Assembly (NCBI RefSeq): GCF_002531935.1
Contig: NZ_NWSV01000003.1
Location: 310,001-374,000 of the forward strand
Reading direction: 5' to 3'
DNA from: Rhizobium chutanense
Lineage (GTDB): Bacteria; Pseudomonadota; Alphaproteobacteria; Rhizobiales; Rhizobiaceae
DNA: 64,000 nt
The notes beneath the pieces are model-generated. The model was not told the origin of the DNA. It saw only the letters and a list, made by a program, of their open reading frames with translations, and did no database searches. The translations under genes and the position numbers were made by a program. Of the stretch, positions 34,288 to 43,549 are shown piece after piece (the first letter of the stretch is position 1; each line of letters opens with the position of its first letter).

Positions 34288-35580
34288 ATGGCTCGGGCGC
34301 TGGGTTTGGACTTCGGCACGACGAATACGGTTCTCGCCACGACGGATGGTCGGGCGACGCGCTCGATGGCGTTCACGAGCACGGCAGGCACGGCCGACAG
34401 CATGCGCACGGCGCTCTCCTTCATGAAGGATGCGCAACTCGGCGCTTCGGCGCTGAAGGTGGAGGCGGGCCATGCGGCGATCCGGCAGTTCATCGACAAT
34501 CCCGGCGACTGCCGTTTCCTGCAATCGATCAAAACCTTTGCCGCGAGCGCGCTCTTCCAGGGCACGATCATCTTCGGCAAGCGGCAGAGCTTCGAAGACC
34601 TGATGGAAATCTTCATCCGGCGCCTTCGCCATTACGCAGGCGAGAGCTGGCCCGATGATACCAGCCGAATCATCACCGGTCGCCCGGTGCATTTTGCCGG
34701 CGCCAGTCCGGACCCGGTGCTGGCAGTGCAGCGCTACAACGAGGCGCTGACGCGCTTCGGCTTTCCGGAAATTCACTATGTCTACGAGCCGGTTGCCGCC
34801 GCCTTCTACTTCGCGCAGAACCTGAAGTCCGATGCGACCGTGCTCGTCGCCGACTTCGGCGGCGGTACGACGGACTATTCGCTGATCCGCTTCGAGACCA
34901 GAGCCGGCAAACTGACGGCAACACCGATCGGCCATTCGGGCGTCGGTGTGGCCGGCGACCATTTCGATGCGCGCATGATCGACAACATCGTCGCGCCGCA
35001 GATCGGCAAGGGCAGCCATTTCAAGAGCTTCGACAAGATCCTCGAGGTGCCGTCAAACTACTATGCGAGCTTCAGCCGCTGGAATCAGCTATCGATCTTC
35101 AAGACCTCGCGGGAATTCGAAGATCTCAAGAAACTGGTGCGCACGGCGCTGGAACCGGAGAAGCTGGAAATCTTCGTCGACCTGATCGACCATGACGAGG
35201 GCTATCCGCTCTACCAGGCGGTCTCGGCAACGAAGATGGCGCTTTCCTCCGCCGAAGAGGCTCCGTTCGATTTCGCCCCGCTCGGCCGCGCCGGCCATCG
35301 CACGATCAAGCGCAGCGATTTCGAAAGCTGGATCGTCGATGACCTCGCCCGTATCGAAGGCGCGCTCGACGACGTGCTGGAAAAGACCAACACCGATGCA
35401 TCCGGCATCGACAAGGTGTTCCTGACCGGCGGCACCTCCTTCGTGCCGGCGGTGCGCCGCATTTTCACCGAGCGCTTCGACAGCGACAAGATCGAGAGCG
35501 GCGGCGAATTGCTGTCGATCGCCCACGGCCTGGCGCTGATCGGCGAACGCGACGACATCGCGCAATGGACTGTGCAATAG
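34288..35580 (+). CDS. Hsp70 family protein, YegD type
   Basis: A 430-residue protein with an Hsp70/actin-fold ATPase. Motifs: ALGLDFGTTNTVLATTDG (phosphate 1, residues 4-21), VLVADFGGGTTDYSLIR (phosphate 2, about 187-203), and KVFLTGGTSFVPAVRRIF (adenosine, about 376-393). The substrate-binding and lid domains of DnaK are missing, so it is the shorter YegD class, of which no clear client is known. It starts MARALGLDFGTTN and is preceded by GAAGAGGTGCGGGC. It stands alone between the efflux operon and the UDG gene; a shared stress role is not shown. Confidence 0.82.
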   Translation: MARALGLDFGTTNTVLATTDGRATRSMAFTSTAGTADSMRTALSFMKDAQLGASALKVEAGHAAIRQFIDNPGDCRFLQSIKTFAASALFQGTIIFGKRQSFEDLMEIFIRRLRHYAGESWPDDTSRIITGRPVHFAGASPDPVLAVQRYNEALTRFGFPEIHYVYEPVAAAFYFAQNLKSDATVLVADFGGGTTDYSLIRFETRAGKLTATPIGHSGVGVAGDHFDARMIDNIVAPQIGKGSHFKSFDKILEVPSNYYASFSRWNQLSIFKTSREFEDLKKLVRTALEPEKLEIFVDLIDHDEGYPLYQAVSATKMALSSAEEAPFDFAPLGRAGHRTIKRSDFESWIVDDLARIEGALDDVLEKTNTDASGIDKVFLTGGTSFVPAVRRIFTERFDSDKIESGGELLSIAHGLALIGERDDIAQWTVQ

Positions 35581-35648
35581 CGCCGGCACGGACGGGCAAT
35601 CTGTCGCCTGCCCTTTCCATGCCCCAGTCTCTCCGCTAAACCTGTCGG

Positions 35649-36545
35649 ATGATCTCCGCCAACGACCTTTCCCCCGCCGAGCTCGCAGCGCTTCTGCATT
35701 TCCATGCGGATGCCGGTGTGGAATGGCTGCTGGAGGAAGAGGCGGTCGACCGCTTCGCCGAGTTCGAGGCGATGAAGGCCGCCCGGCGCCCGGCGACGCA
35801 GGTGCAGCCGCAAGCTCCCGCCGGGGAACGTCCCGGTGCCGGAGAAGGCCGGACACCGCCGCGGCCGCTTGCAGCGGCACGCCCGGCGCCGACCGCCGCC
35901 TCCGGCCCGCAACCGGCAATCCCGGATGGCGAGGCGGTGCAACAGGCGCGTTTCGTCGCCGAAACGGCGCGGTCGCTGGCAGAGCTCAAGACCGCGATCG
36001 AAGCCTTCAACGGCTGCAACCTCAAGCACAGCGCCCGCTCGACCATCTTTGCCAGCGGCGATGCGACAAGCGGTATCATGGTGATCGGCTCGGCGCCGGG
36101 CGCCGAGGACGATCGCGAAGGTGTGCCCTTCTCGGGAAAATCCGGCCAGTTGTTCGACAAGATGCTGGCGGCGATCGGGCTGACGCGCTCAAGCGTGCTG
36201 CTGACGCAGGTCATCCCCTGGCGGCCGCCTGGCAATCGTCCGCCCTCGGCCGCGGAAATGGACATCTGCCGGCCCTTCATCGAACGGCAGATCGCGCTGG
36301 CAGAACCCAAGGCGATCCTGCTGCTCGGCAATTTTTCCGCCCGTTTCTTCTTCGGCGAAAACGACACGATCCACGGCCTGCGCGGCCGCTGGAAGGAGAT
36401 TGCCGTCGCCGACTGTGTCATTCCTGCCATAGCCAGCCTGCATCCGCAGGATCTGTTGACCGCGCCGGTCAACAAACGGCTGGCCTGGAATGATCTGCTC
36501 GCCTTTCAAGCGAAGCTTAAGTCCCTCTCCTTGCTTAGAAATTAG
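35649..36545 (+). CDS. Family 4-type uracil-DNA glycosylase with incomplete iron-sulfur ligands
   Basis: A 298-residue protein with a poorly conserved, Pro/Ala-rich N-terminal third and a UDG superfamily domain from about residue 100. Motifs: GSAPGAEDDREGVPFSGKSGQLFDKML (147-172; usually GEAPG), WRPPGNRPPS (191-200), and SLHPQDLL (263-270). Family 4 enzymes remove uracil from DNA and hold a 4Fe-4S cluster with four cysteines. Here only two survive: C123 and C207. The residues in the other positions are F120 and W191 (the usual KCRPPGNR reads PWRPPGNR). Activity or cofactor content is therefore uncertain. It may have a role other than repair. Confidence 0.78.
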   Translation: MISANDLSPAELAALLHFHADAGVEWLLEEEAVDRFAEFEAMKAARRPATQVQPQAPAGERPGAGEGRTPPRPLAAARPAPTAASGPQPAIPDGEAVQQARFVAETARSLAELKTAIEAFNGCNLKHSARSTIFASGDATSGIMVIGSAPGAEDDREGVPFSGKSGQLFDKMLAAIGLTRSSVLLTQVIPWRPPGNRPPSAAEMDICRPFIERQIALAEPKAILLLGNFSARFFFGENDTIHGLRGRWKEIAVADCVIPAIASLHPQDLLTAPVNKRLAWNDLLAFQAKLKSLSLLRN

Positions 36546-36676
36546 CCAAGATTGAATAATTTATGAAATTATCTATGCGCTGCGCGCATAACTGCATCCC
36601 GTCATGATGCATTGCGGAATCAATGCTGCATCGCAATATGAGCTGTGTCTTGGGAGGAACCACAGGAACCAAGGCC

Positions 36677-36868
36677 ATGAACAAGCGTTTTCGTCCTATC
36701 CATAGCGGGTTTGAAACCCTCCGCCTCGCCGGCGACCAGGTTCGTTCCACCCACGGCTACAGCCGTTTCGGCTTTGCCGCGAACGAACAGATGATCGCCC
36801 GCGGCACCGGCATCAACAGCCGCACAGCGCGCCCCGACGCAATTTTCTCGGATTTCCAGCAATATTGA
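36677..36868 (+). CDS. Small hypothetical protein
   Basis: A 63-residue frame (MNKRFRPIHSGFETLRLAG...) rich in Arg, Gly and Ser, without signal or membrane segment. Codons have GC-rich third positions like other genes here, and AAGG lies just upstream of the ATG, so it is probably real. No family is recognised. Upstream, a hairpin at 36606-36632 (GATGCATTG facing CAATGC-T-GCATC) and a downstream dyad GGCAGG/CCTGCC at 36872-36889 could be control and termination signals. Confidence 0.45.
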   Translation: MNKRFRPIHSGFETLRLAGDQVRSTHGYSRFGFAANEQMIARGTGINSRTARPDAIFSDFQQY

Positions 36869-36912
36869 GCGGCAGGTTTTGCCTGCCCTTTCGCGTCAAG
36901 AGTACCCTTGAA

Positions 36913-37050
36913 ATGACTGCAATTCTGATATCGCTTCTGCGCAATGTCGACACGTTCGAGCATATCCGCTCCGCAATCTGCGCCGCGCGGGACTATGAGC
37001 GCGAACGGCTCGGGCCGGCGGATGCCGTCGTTGCGGCAAGCATTCCCTGA
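36913..37050 (+). CDS. Very small hypothetical ORF
   Basis: A 45-residue frame reading MTAILISLLRNVDTFEHIRS and on, ending DAVVAASIP. The second half has GC-rich third positions; the first half does not, and there is no clear ribosome site. It could be a small basic protein, or chance. It stops directly in front of the convergent gene. Confidence 0.25.
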   Translation: MTAILISLLRNVDTFEHIRSAICAARDYERERLGPADAVVAASIP

Positions 37051-37938
37051 TCAGCCCTTCTCAGATCGGACGGCCATTTCCTCGATCTGGGCTTTCGCCC
37101 ATTCGAAAGCTTCGTCGACATAGGCGAATTTGACCGCCTGCCAGGCGCAGTATTCCTCGACAAAGTTCCGCGATATCCAGAGATGCGCCTTGCGGGGTTC
37201 GTCATCCCAGCCGACGCAGCCGCGTTGTGCCGCCTTTGACAGGAGCCGTTGCAGATGGGTGCGCGACATCATGAAATCGGCCGCGAGCGCGCGGGTTTCG
37301 ACGCGGCCGACGGAATACCTCTCCGGCTCGGGGTTTTCGATATCCATCCGGGCGATGAAGTTGTCGACGACGAGGCCGCCGGCTTCCGTCCAGAGGAACA
37401 TCGCCACCTGTTCCGGCGGCTCCCGCCAGGCGGCATCTTCCAGGCAATGGCGGGCAATGCGCGGCTGAACGAGCCGCATCAATGTCGGGTTTGCCTGGAA
37501 AAACGCTGCCCTTTGACCACCATCAAGCAGATCGAGCGCAGCGAGATTGCCGAGAATCCAGGCAAACATCGCCTGATGGCTGACATCGGCCGGCTCGAAA
37601 TGCCGCGGCCGCCGCCGCTCGTCGCCGGGTGTGTGGACAATGAAGCGGTAGGTAAAGAGCTCTTCGATGAAGGCGAGCACGGTGTTGCGGCTGGCCACCT
37701 TATGCGCGGTGATGCGCGCGGTCAGCCGAACGGCGGTGAAACCCGAGGTCGGGTCGCGCGGATCATATTCCAGATTGAGGGCATAGGCCGTCTGGGTCAG
37801 AAGCCAACGCTGATGCGAAGCAAGCAATCGCGCCAGACGCGGGCCGGCATCGAACATGCCGCGCATCTGCCCGGCCAAAAAGCGGATGCTCACCAGAAAG
37901 GAACAGTTCCCCGCCAATTGCTCCGCCGTGAATGCCAT
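37051..37938 (-). CDS. Uncharacterised protein with two helix-turn-helix-like regions
   Basis: A 295-residue soluble protein with no family I can name. Two stretches look like DNA-binding helices: one at about residues 70-100 (KVASRNTVLAFIEELFTYRFIV), like the winged helix of MarR-type regulators, and one at about 225-245 (LAADFMMSRTHLQRLLSKAAQRGCV), like a tandem partner. Codon use matches neighbours. A GTG start at 37953 would add five residues; the ATG at 37938 is favoured only weakly. It faces a small ORF and lies beside a DMT transporter gene, which may be its target. Confidence 0.55.
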   Translation of the reverse strand: MAFTAEQLAGNCSFLVSIRFLAGQMRGMFDAGPRLARLLASHQRWLLTQTAYALNLEYDPRDPTSGFTAVRLTARITAHKVASRNTVLAFIEELFTYRFIVHTPGDERRRPRHFEPADVSHQAMFAWILGNLAALDLLDGGQRAAFFQANPTLMRLVQPRIARHCLEDAAWREPPEQVAMFLWTEAGGLVVDNFIARMDIENPEPERYSVGRVETRALAADFMMSRTHLQRLLSKAAQRGCVGWDDEPRKAHLWISRNFVEEYCAWQAVKFAYVDEAFEWAKAQIEEMAVRSEKG

Positions 37939-38134
37939 TGTGCTTTTCTTCACCCCCGCTCAAAGGCCGGCGTTCGGAGCAGCAATACCGAAGCCCTCCC
38001 GGTATCAGCGGCCATTCAGACATGCACAGCTTCGAATAAATGATACTCTCTCACCTTCAAACATATTCTGCGAAATGACGCTATCCTAAGAATTGACCAT
38101 TCTTTTCGCTTTTTGTTTCATGAGCTTGCAGGCG

Positions 38135-39073
38135 TCAGGCTTGCGGCGTCGTGGCCCTGCGCGCCTCCCGCTGCTCGATGCCCAGCTGATGCTCGCGATA
38201 GATGATGAAGATGCCGGCGGCGACGACGATGAGCGTGCCGATCAGCATGGTGACGCTCGGCACGTCGCCGAAGACGAAATAGGCGACGATGCTGCCGAGC
38301 AGGATCGAGGTATATTCGAACGGCGCGATGGTGGAGACGTCGGCATGACGATAACTTTCCGTCAGCAGGATCTGCGCGACACCGCCGCAAAAACCGGCCG
38401 CAATCAGATAGAGCGCCGATGGCCATGGCAGGACGAGCCAGCCGAAAGGCAGGGAGGCCAGCGAGAAGACCGAGGCGGTGAGCGAGAAGTAAAGCACGAT
38501 CGTCGCCGTCTTCTCCTCCTCGACGAGACGGCGCACCTGGATCATCGCCATGCCGCCGAGAACGGCCGAAAACAGCACTGAAAGCGCCCCGACGGCCTGT
38601 TCTGCCTGCATGCCGCCATCGCGAAACAGGGTGAGTTTCGGCCAGGAGATGATGGCGACGCCTGCGAAGCCGACCAGGACGGCGCTCCAGCGATAGATTC
38701 GCACGGTCTCGCCGAGAAAGACGGCGGCAAAAATGACGGCGACGAGCGGCAAGGCGTAGCCGAGCGCGATCGCCTCCGGCAGCGGCAGATGCAGGAGGCC
38801 GTAGAAACCGAAAGCCATCGACATGATGCCGATCGTGCCGCGCTTGAGATGGCCGACCGGGTTGGCGGTGTAGAAGGCGGCGCGCAGCTGGCCGATATAG
38901 GCGAGATAGGCCATGATTGGAAAAAGCGCGAAGAAGGATCTGCAGAAGGTGACCTGACCCGGCGGGATCTCCGAGCCGGCCAGCTTGATGAAGGTCTGCA
39001 TGGCCAGGAAGACCACGACCGACGAGACTTTCAGCGCAATGCCTCTCATCGGGTTTTTGAGAACCGCGTGCAT
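38135..39073 (-). CDS. DMT superfamily (EamA) transporter
   Basis: A 312-residue inner-membrane protein with ten helices in two EamA repeats. It shows FIKLAGSEIPPGQVTFCRSFFAL in helices 1-2 and the end of the first repeat as ALPLVAVIFAAVFLGETVRIYRW, with TSILLGSIVAYFVFGDVPS in the second. It differs from the EamA protein at 24006 and is nearer to the RhaT/PecM-like rhizobial exporters. Substrate is unknown. The ATG at 39073 is used; a second ATG eight codons in is possible. The gene is divergent from the chemoreceptor-like gene. Confidence 0.8.
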   Translation of the reverse strand: MHAVLKNPMRGIALKVSSVVVFLAMQTFIKLAGSEIPPGQVTFCRSFFALFPIMAYLAYIGQLRAAFYTANPVGHLKRGTIGIMSMAFGFYGLLHLPLPEAIALGYALPLVAVIFAAVFLGETVRIYRWSAVLVGFAGVAIISWPKLTLFRDGGMQAEQAVGALSVLFSAVLGGMAMIQVRRLVEEEKTATIVLYFSLTASVFSLASLPFGWLVLPWPSALYLIAAGFCGGVAQILLTESYRHADVSTIAPFEYTSILLGSIVAYFVFGDVPSVTMLIGTLIVVAAGIFIIYREHQLGIEQREARRATTPQA

Positions 39074-39416
39074 GATCCTGGCTCTTCTATCGACTTACCA
39101 GCAACGGGGAGGCGCGTTCGACTCGGGAACGCAAAGGATGATGCCTCTATCGTAACGAAAGAAAATCCGGATTGGCGAAAAATCGCGCACAGCGCGGAAG
39201 AATCGCAAAATCGCTTTCAGCTGCGGGCTCGATCGTGCCGCATGGGCGCGCCCGCGTCGATTTTTTTTCCTCTCTTTCGCCATTCGCCCGAAAATGTTTA
39301 CCTCTGAGCGCTTGGTGTTAACCAATTGAAAACCATAGGCACGCATCGTTTTTGCTGATCTCGAAATTTTCTTCGCCGACAAACGATTGCCCGCCGCCCC
39401 CTCCCAGGATCATTTG
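39074..39416. other. Divergent promoter region of the DMT and chemoreceptor-like genes
   Basis: In 343 bases no gene is seen. A dyad TTGGTGTTAACCAA (about 39312-39325) lies about 90 bases before the chemoreceptor-like gene and could be an operator. An AT-rich patch runs from 39255 to 39380. The first part contains only GC-neutral sequence with no coding character. Confidence 0.4.
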
Positions 39417-40523
39417 ATGAAGCCGCTTAGCGCAGAAAACATTGCCCAGTCGCAGAATGCGACACCGCGCTCGATGCGCGTCGTCACCGACGACATCAGC
39501 ACCGACCTCGAGCGCTTCAGCGCCGACAACACCCATATCGTCAAGCAGATCAAGCTGCTGGCGATCAATGCGCTGATCGAGGCGGCAAGAGCCGGCGAGA
39601 CCGGAAAGGGCTTTGCGGTCGTTGCCAACGAGGTGCAGCGGCTGGCGCAGATCGCAACCGACATCACCGGCAGGTTCGAAAGCAACGTGCTCGGCCGCAT
39701 CGGCCTTAGCCGCGCCATGGCGGATTCGCTGGTCGAGGAGATGGAGGGCGTTCGCCTCACCGACCTGGCGCAGACGCTGGTGCAGCTCATCGTCCGCAAT
39801 CTTTTCGAGCGCACGGCCGATGTGCGCTGGTGGGCGACAGACCCGGCACTCTGGCAGGCGCTTGAGAATCCGGATCGGGAAAGCGTCGCCTTTGCGGCGG
39901 AGCGTCTCGGCGCCATCAACCGCTTCTACACCGTCTATCTCGATCTGGTCATGACCGATCTCTCGGGCAAGGTGATCGCCTCCGCCAATCCCAAGTTTCA
40001 GCGCAAGATCATGGGGACGAGCCTCGCCGGCGATCCGTGGTTCCGCGCCGCGTCCGCCTGTTCCTCCGGCGACGCCTATATTGTCGACGAGGTCAAGGCG
40101 AGCCCGACGCATGACAACAGGCATACGCTCGTCTACGCCACAGGCGTCCGCGAACAAGGCAAGCTCGACGGCCGGCTGATCGGTACGCTCGGCGTCTATT
40201 TCGACTGGCAGAACCAGGGCCAGGCGATCGTCGAGAAGGAGGCGAATCTGCCGCCGCAGCTGGCGGAAAGAACGACGGTCATGCTGCTCGACGGCAAGAG
40301 CCGGGTGATCGCCACCACCAATCCCGCCCTGCTCTTTTCGCATTTCGCCCTCGCCAACCCTACTGGGCAGGCGAAAGGAAGCTACTACGACAATAACGGC
40401 TCGATCGTCGCCTTCGCGCGCACCCTCGGCTATGAGGATTACGACGGCCTCGGCTGGTACGGCGTCGTCGTGCAGCGGACCGAAAGTGACGCGACGATCA
40501 AGGCCGCGCTCAATCTGAAATAG
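39417..40523 (+). CDS. Soluble chemoreceptor-like protein with MCP tip followed by a Cache domain
   Basis: A 368-residue protein with no signal or membrane segment. Residues 44-78 ([34 protein letters not shown]) match the hairpin tip of methyl-accepting chemotaxis proteins, which binds CheA and CheW. From about 115 to 350 the sequence looks like a double Cache sensor ([69 protein letters not shown]). In ordinary receptors the sensor precedes the signalling part and faces the periplasm; here the order is reversed and no anchor is present. The MCP part is only about 90 residues, too short for a full helical bundle. A strong terminator follows. Confidence 0.75.
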   Translation: MKPLSAENIAQSQNATPRSMRVVTDDISTDLERFSADNTHIVKQIKLLAINALIEAARAGETGKGFAVVANEVQRLAQIATDITGRFESNVLGRIGLSRAMADSLVEEMEGVRLTDLAQTLVQLIVRNLFERTADVRWWATDPALWQALENPDRESVAFAAERLGAINRFYTVYLDLVMTDLSGKVIASANPKFQRKIMGTSLAGDPWFRAASACSSGDAYIVDEVKASPTHDNRHTLVYATGVREQGKLDGRLIGTLGVYFDWQNQGQAIVEKEANLPPQLAERTTVMLLDGKSRVIATTNPALLFSHFALANPTGQAKGSYYDNNGSIVAFARTLGYEDYDGLGWYGVVVQRTESDATIKAALNLK

Positions 40524-40569
40524 CGTCTTTCGTGCGACAGCCGCATTCATCCGCTTCCAATACGATATT

Positions 40570-40606
40570 TTGCCCGCGAACTTGGTGTTCGCGGGCAATT
40601 TGCTTT
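40570..40606 (+). terminator. Strong Rho-independent terminator
   Basis: Eleven-base perfect arms (40570-40580 and 40588-40598) surround a seven-base loop and are followed by TTTGCTTT. It ends the chemoreceptor-like gene 47 bases upstream. The sequence is clear. Confidence 0.85.
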
Positions 40607-40709
40607 AAGTTTAGTTCAGACTTTAATGTAATCATGCCCGGCAAATTATGGCAGAGTGCGCCCGCCTCTGTATTCCGCGGTTGTCAAATAACGGTCTTCA
40701 GGAAACACC

Positions 40710-43358
40710 ATGCGAACAGATACCGGCCAGGTCATTCATCTGGCAGACTACCGTCCCACCGACTTCGTGCTGGAACGCGTGGACCTGACTTTCGAACTCG
40801 ACCCGACGGAAACAAAGGTCGAGGCCCGGCTGATCTTTCATCGCCGTCCGGGCGCCGATCCCGCCGCACCGATCGTGCTCGACGGCGACGAGCTGACGCT
40901 GTCGGGCCTGCTGTTCGACCAGGTGGAGATGGATCCTTCGCGTTATGACGCGACACCGGAAAGCCTGACGGTGCGCGACCTGCCGGAAAGCGCGCCCTTC
41001 GAGCTGACGATCACCACGATCATCAATCCCGAAGCCAATACCCAGCTGATGGGCCTTTACCGCACCAGCGGCATCTACTGCACGCAATGCGAAGCCGAAG
41101 GCTTCCGCCGCATCACCTATTTCCTCGACCGGCCCGACGTGCTTGCGCCGTTCACGGTCAACATCATCGCCGACAAGGACGCCAATCCGCTGCTGCTGTC
41201 GAACGGTAATTTCCTCGGCGGCGCCGGCTACGGCCCCGGCAAGCATTTCGCCGCCTGGTTCGACCCGCATCCGAAGCCGAGCTATCTCTTCGCGCTGGTC
41301 GCCGGCGATCTCGGCGTCGTCGAAGACACGTTCACCACCCTATCCGGCCGCGAAGTCGTGCTGAAGATCTATGTCGAGCACGGCAAGGAGCCGCGCGCGA
41401 CCTATGCGATGGACGCGCTGAAACGCTCGATGAAGTGGGACGAAGAGCGGTTCGGACGCGAATACGATCTCGACATCTTCATGATCGTCGCCGTCTCCGA
41501 CTTCAATATGGGGGCGATGGAGAACAAGGGGCTCAACGTCTTCAACGACAGATACGTCCTTGCCGATCCCGAGCTCGCAACCGATGCCGACTATGCCAAT
41601 ATCGAAGCGGTCATCGCGCACGAATACTTTCACAACTGGACCGGCAACCGCATCACCTGCCGCGACTGGTTCCAGCTGTGCCTCAAGGAGGGCCTGACGG
41701 TCTATCGCGACCAGGAATTTTCCTCCGACCAGCGCTCGCGCCCGGTCAAGCGCATCGCCGATGTGCGCCATCTGAAATCCGAGCAGTTTCCGGAAGATGG
41801 CGGCCCGCTCGCCCATCCGGTGCGGCCGACGACATATCGCGAGATCAACAATTTCTACACGCGCACTGTCTACGAGAAGGGCAGCGAAGTCACGCGTATG
41901 ATCGCGACGCTGCTCGGCAAGGACGACTTCAAGAAGGGCATGGACCTCTATTTCGATCGCCATGACGGCCAGGCCGTGACGATCGAGGATTTCGTCACGT
42001 GCTTCAAGGATGCGAGCGGGCGCGACCTCACGCAATTCTCGCTCTGGTACCATCAAGCCGGCACGCCGCTGGTCACCGCATCGGGCAGCTACGATGCGGC
42101 CGCCGGCAGCTTCACCCTGTCGCTCGAACAGATGATCCCGGCAACGCCCGGCCAGCAGACCAAGGAGCCGATGCATATTCCGCTCAGCCTGGCGCTCTTC
42201 GGCGAAAACGGCGGCAAACTCGAGCCGAGCTCGGTCGAGGGCGCGGAATATGCCGGCGAGGTGCTGCATCTCACCGGCCGTACGCAGACGGCGGTGTTCC
42301 ATGGCATCGGCTCGCGTCCGGTCGTTTCGATCAACCGCAGTTTCTCGGCGCCGATCAACCTGCATTTCGATCAGAGCCCGGCCGATCTCGCCCACCTTGC
42401 CCGCCATGAAACGGATCATTTCGCCCGCTGGCAGGCGCTGACCGATCTGGCGCTGCCGAACCTGCTGAAAGCCGCCCGCGACGCCCGCGAAGGCAAGCCC
42501 GTCGTCTGCGAAGCGACATTCGTCGAGACTCTGCTTGCGGCAGCCGCCGACGAGAGCCTCGAACCGGCCTTCCGCGCTCAGGCGCTGGCGCTGCCGAGCG
42601 AATCCGACATTGCCCGCGAACTCGGCGGCAACAACGATCCCGACGCCATCCATGCCGGCCGGCAGGCGATCCTGAAACAGATCGCCGAGGCCGGGAAGGA
42701 TGTCTTTGCCGGCCTTTACGCCGCGATGACGACACCTGATGATTTCAGCCCGGATGCGAAAAGCGCCGGCCTCAGGGCGCTGCGGAATACGGCGCTGACC
42801 TACCTCTCGCATGCCGAGCAGACGCCGGCCCGCGCCAAGGCCGCCTTCGATGCCGCCGACAACATGACCGATCTCAGCCATGCGCTGACGATCCTCGCCC
42901 ATCGTTTCCCCGACAGTGCGCAGACCCGCGAGGCTCTCGAAAGCTTCCGCGACCGCTTCGCCGAAAATGCGCTGGTCATCGACAAATGGTTCGCCATCCA
43001 GGCCGGCATTCCCGGTGCGAAAACCCTGGAGCGGGTCCGCGCCCTGATGGACAACCCGCTGTTCAAGCGGACCAATCCGAACCGGATGCGGTCGCTGGTC
43101 GGGACCTTCGCCTTTGCCAATCCGACCGGCTTCGGCCGCGCCGACGGCGAAGGCTATCGCTTCCTTGCCGATCAGATCCTCGATATCGACGGGCGCAACC
43201 CGCAGCTTGCCGCCCGTATTCTCACCTCGATGCGCTCCTGGCGCTCGTTGGAACCGGTGCGGGCCGATCATGCCCGCTCGGCGCTGACCAAGATCGAACA
43301 GGCTCCCGATCTTTCGACAGACGTGCGCGATATCGTCGAGCGCACGCTTAAAGGGTAG
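40710..43358 (+). CDS. pepN: Aminopeptidase N
   Basis: An 882-residue cytoplasmic zinc metallopeptidase of family M1 that removes N-terminal residues from peptides in protein turnover. The exopeptidase signature GAMEN is at 268-272 and the zinc motif HEYFH (304-308) with E327 in LKEGLTVYRDQEF is intact. Order follows the family: N-terminal beta domain, thermolysin-like catalytic domain, beta sandwich, and C-terminal helical domain. It starts MRTDTGQVIHLADYRP, as in other alphaproteobacterial PepN. GGAA lies a few bases before the ATG. It stands upstream of the PleC-like gene in the same direction, with 191 bases between that include GC-rich inverted sequence. Confidence 0.94.
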   Translation: MRTDTGQVIHLADYRPTDFVLERVDLTFELDPTETKVEARLIFHRRPGADPAAPIVLDGDELTLSGLLFDQVEMDPSRYDATPESLTVRDLPESAPFELTITTIINPEANTQLMGLYRTSGIYCTQCEAEGFRRITYFLDRPDVLAPFTVNIIADKDANPLLLSNGNFLGGAGYGPGKHFAAWFDPHPKPSYLFALVAGDLGVVEDTFTTLSGREVVLKIYVEHGKEPRATYAMDALKRSMKWDEERFGREYDLDIFMIVAVSDFNMGAMENKGLNVFNDRYVLADPELATDADYANIEAVIAHEYFHNWTGNRITCRDWFQLCLKEGLTVYRDQEFSSDQRSRPVKRIADVRHLKSEQFPEDGGPLAHPVRPTTYREINNFYTRTVYEKGSEVTRMIATLLGKDDFKKGMDLYFDRHDGQAVTIEDFVTCFKDASGRDLTQFSLWYHQAGTPLVTASGSYDAAAGSFTLSLEQMIPATPGQQTKEPMHIPLSLALFGENGGKLEPSSVEGAEYAGEVLHLTGRTQTAVFHGIGSRPVVSINRSFSAPINLHFDQSPADLAHLARHETDHFARWQALTDLALPNLLKAARDAREGKPVVCEATFVETLLAAAADESLEPAFRAQALALPSESDIARELGGNNDPDAIHAGRQAILKQIAEAGKDVFAGLYAAMTTPDDFSPDAKSAGLRALRNTALTYLSHAEQTPARAKAAFDAADNMTDLSHALTILAHRFPDSAQTREALESFRDRFAENALVIDKWFAIQAGIPGAKTLERVRALMDNPLFKRTNPNRMRSLVGTFAFANPTGFGRADGEGYRFLADQILDIDGRNPQLAARILTSMRSWRSLEPVRADHARSALTKIEQAPDLSTDVRDIVERTLKG

Positions 43359-43549
43359 TTTGCTTCGGCCGGCCGTCGCAAAAAATTCGGCGGCCGGCGG
43401 CCGAGCCGATCGAATCGCTCGAAAAACACGAAATTATAAATAGTTAACGGATTTTTACCTTTGCCTCTGGACAAGGCGAATCACCCATGATTCTCTAGGT
43501 CAGGTTCGAGCGAGCGGCGCGCGAATCACACGAGGGACAAGGCGAAGAG

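Noticed and set aside
35593..35620. GGGCA/TGCCC dyad after the Hsp70 gene as a terminator
   Set aside because: The stem is only five base pairs and no T-tract beyond TTT follows; too weak to call.
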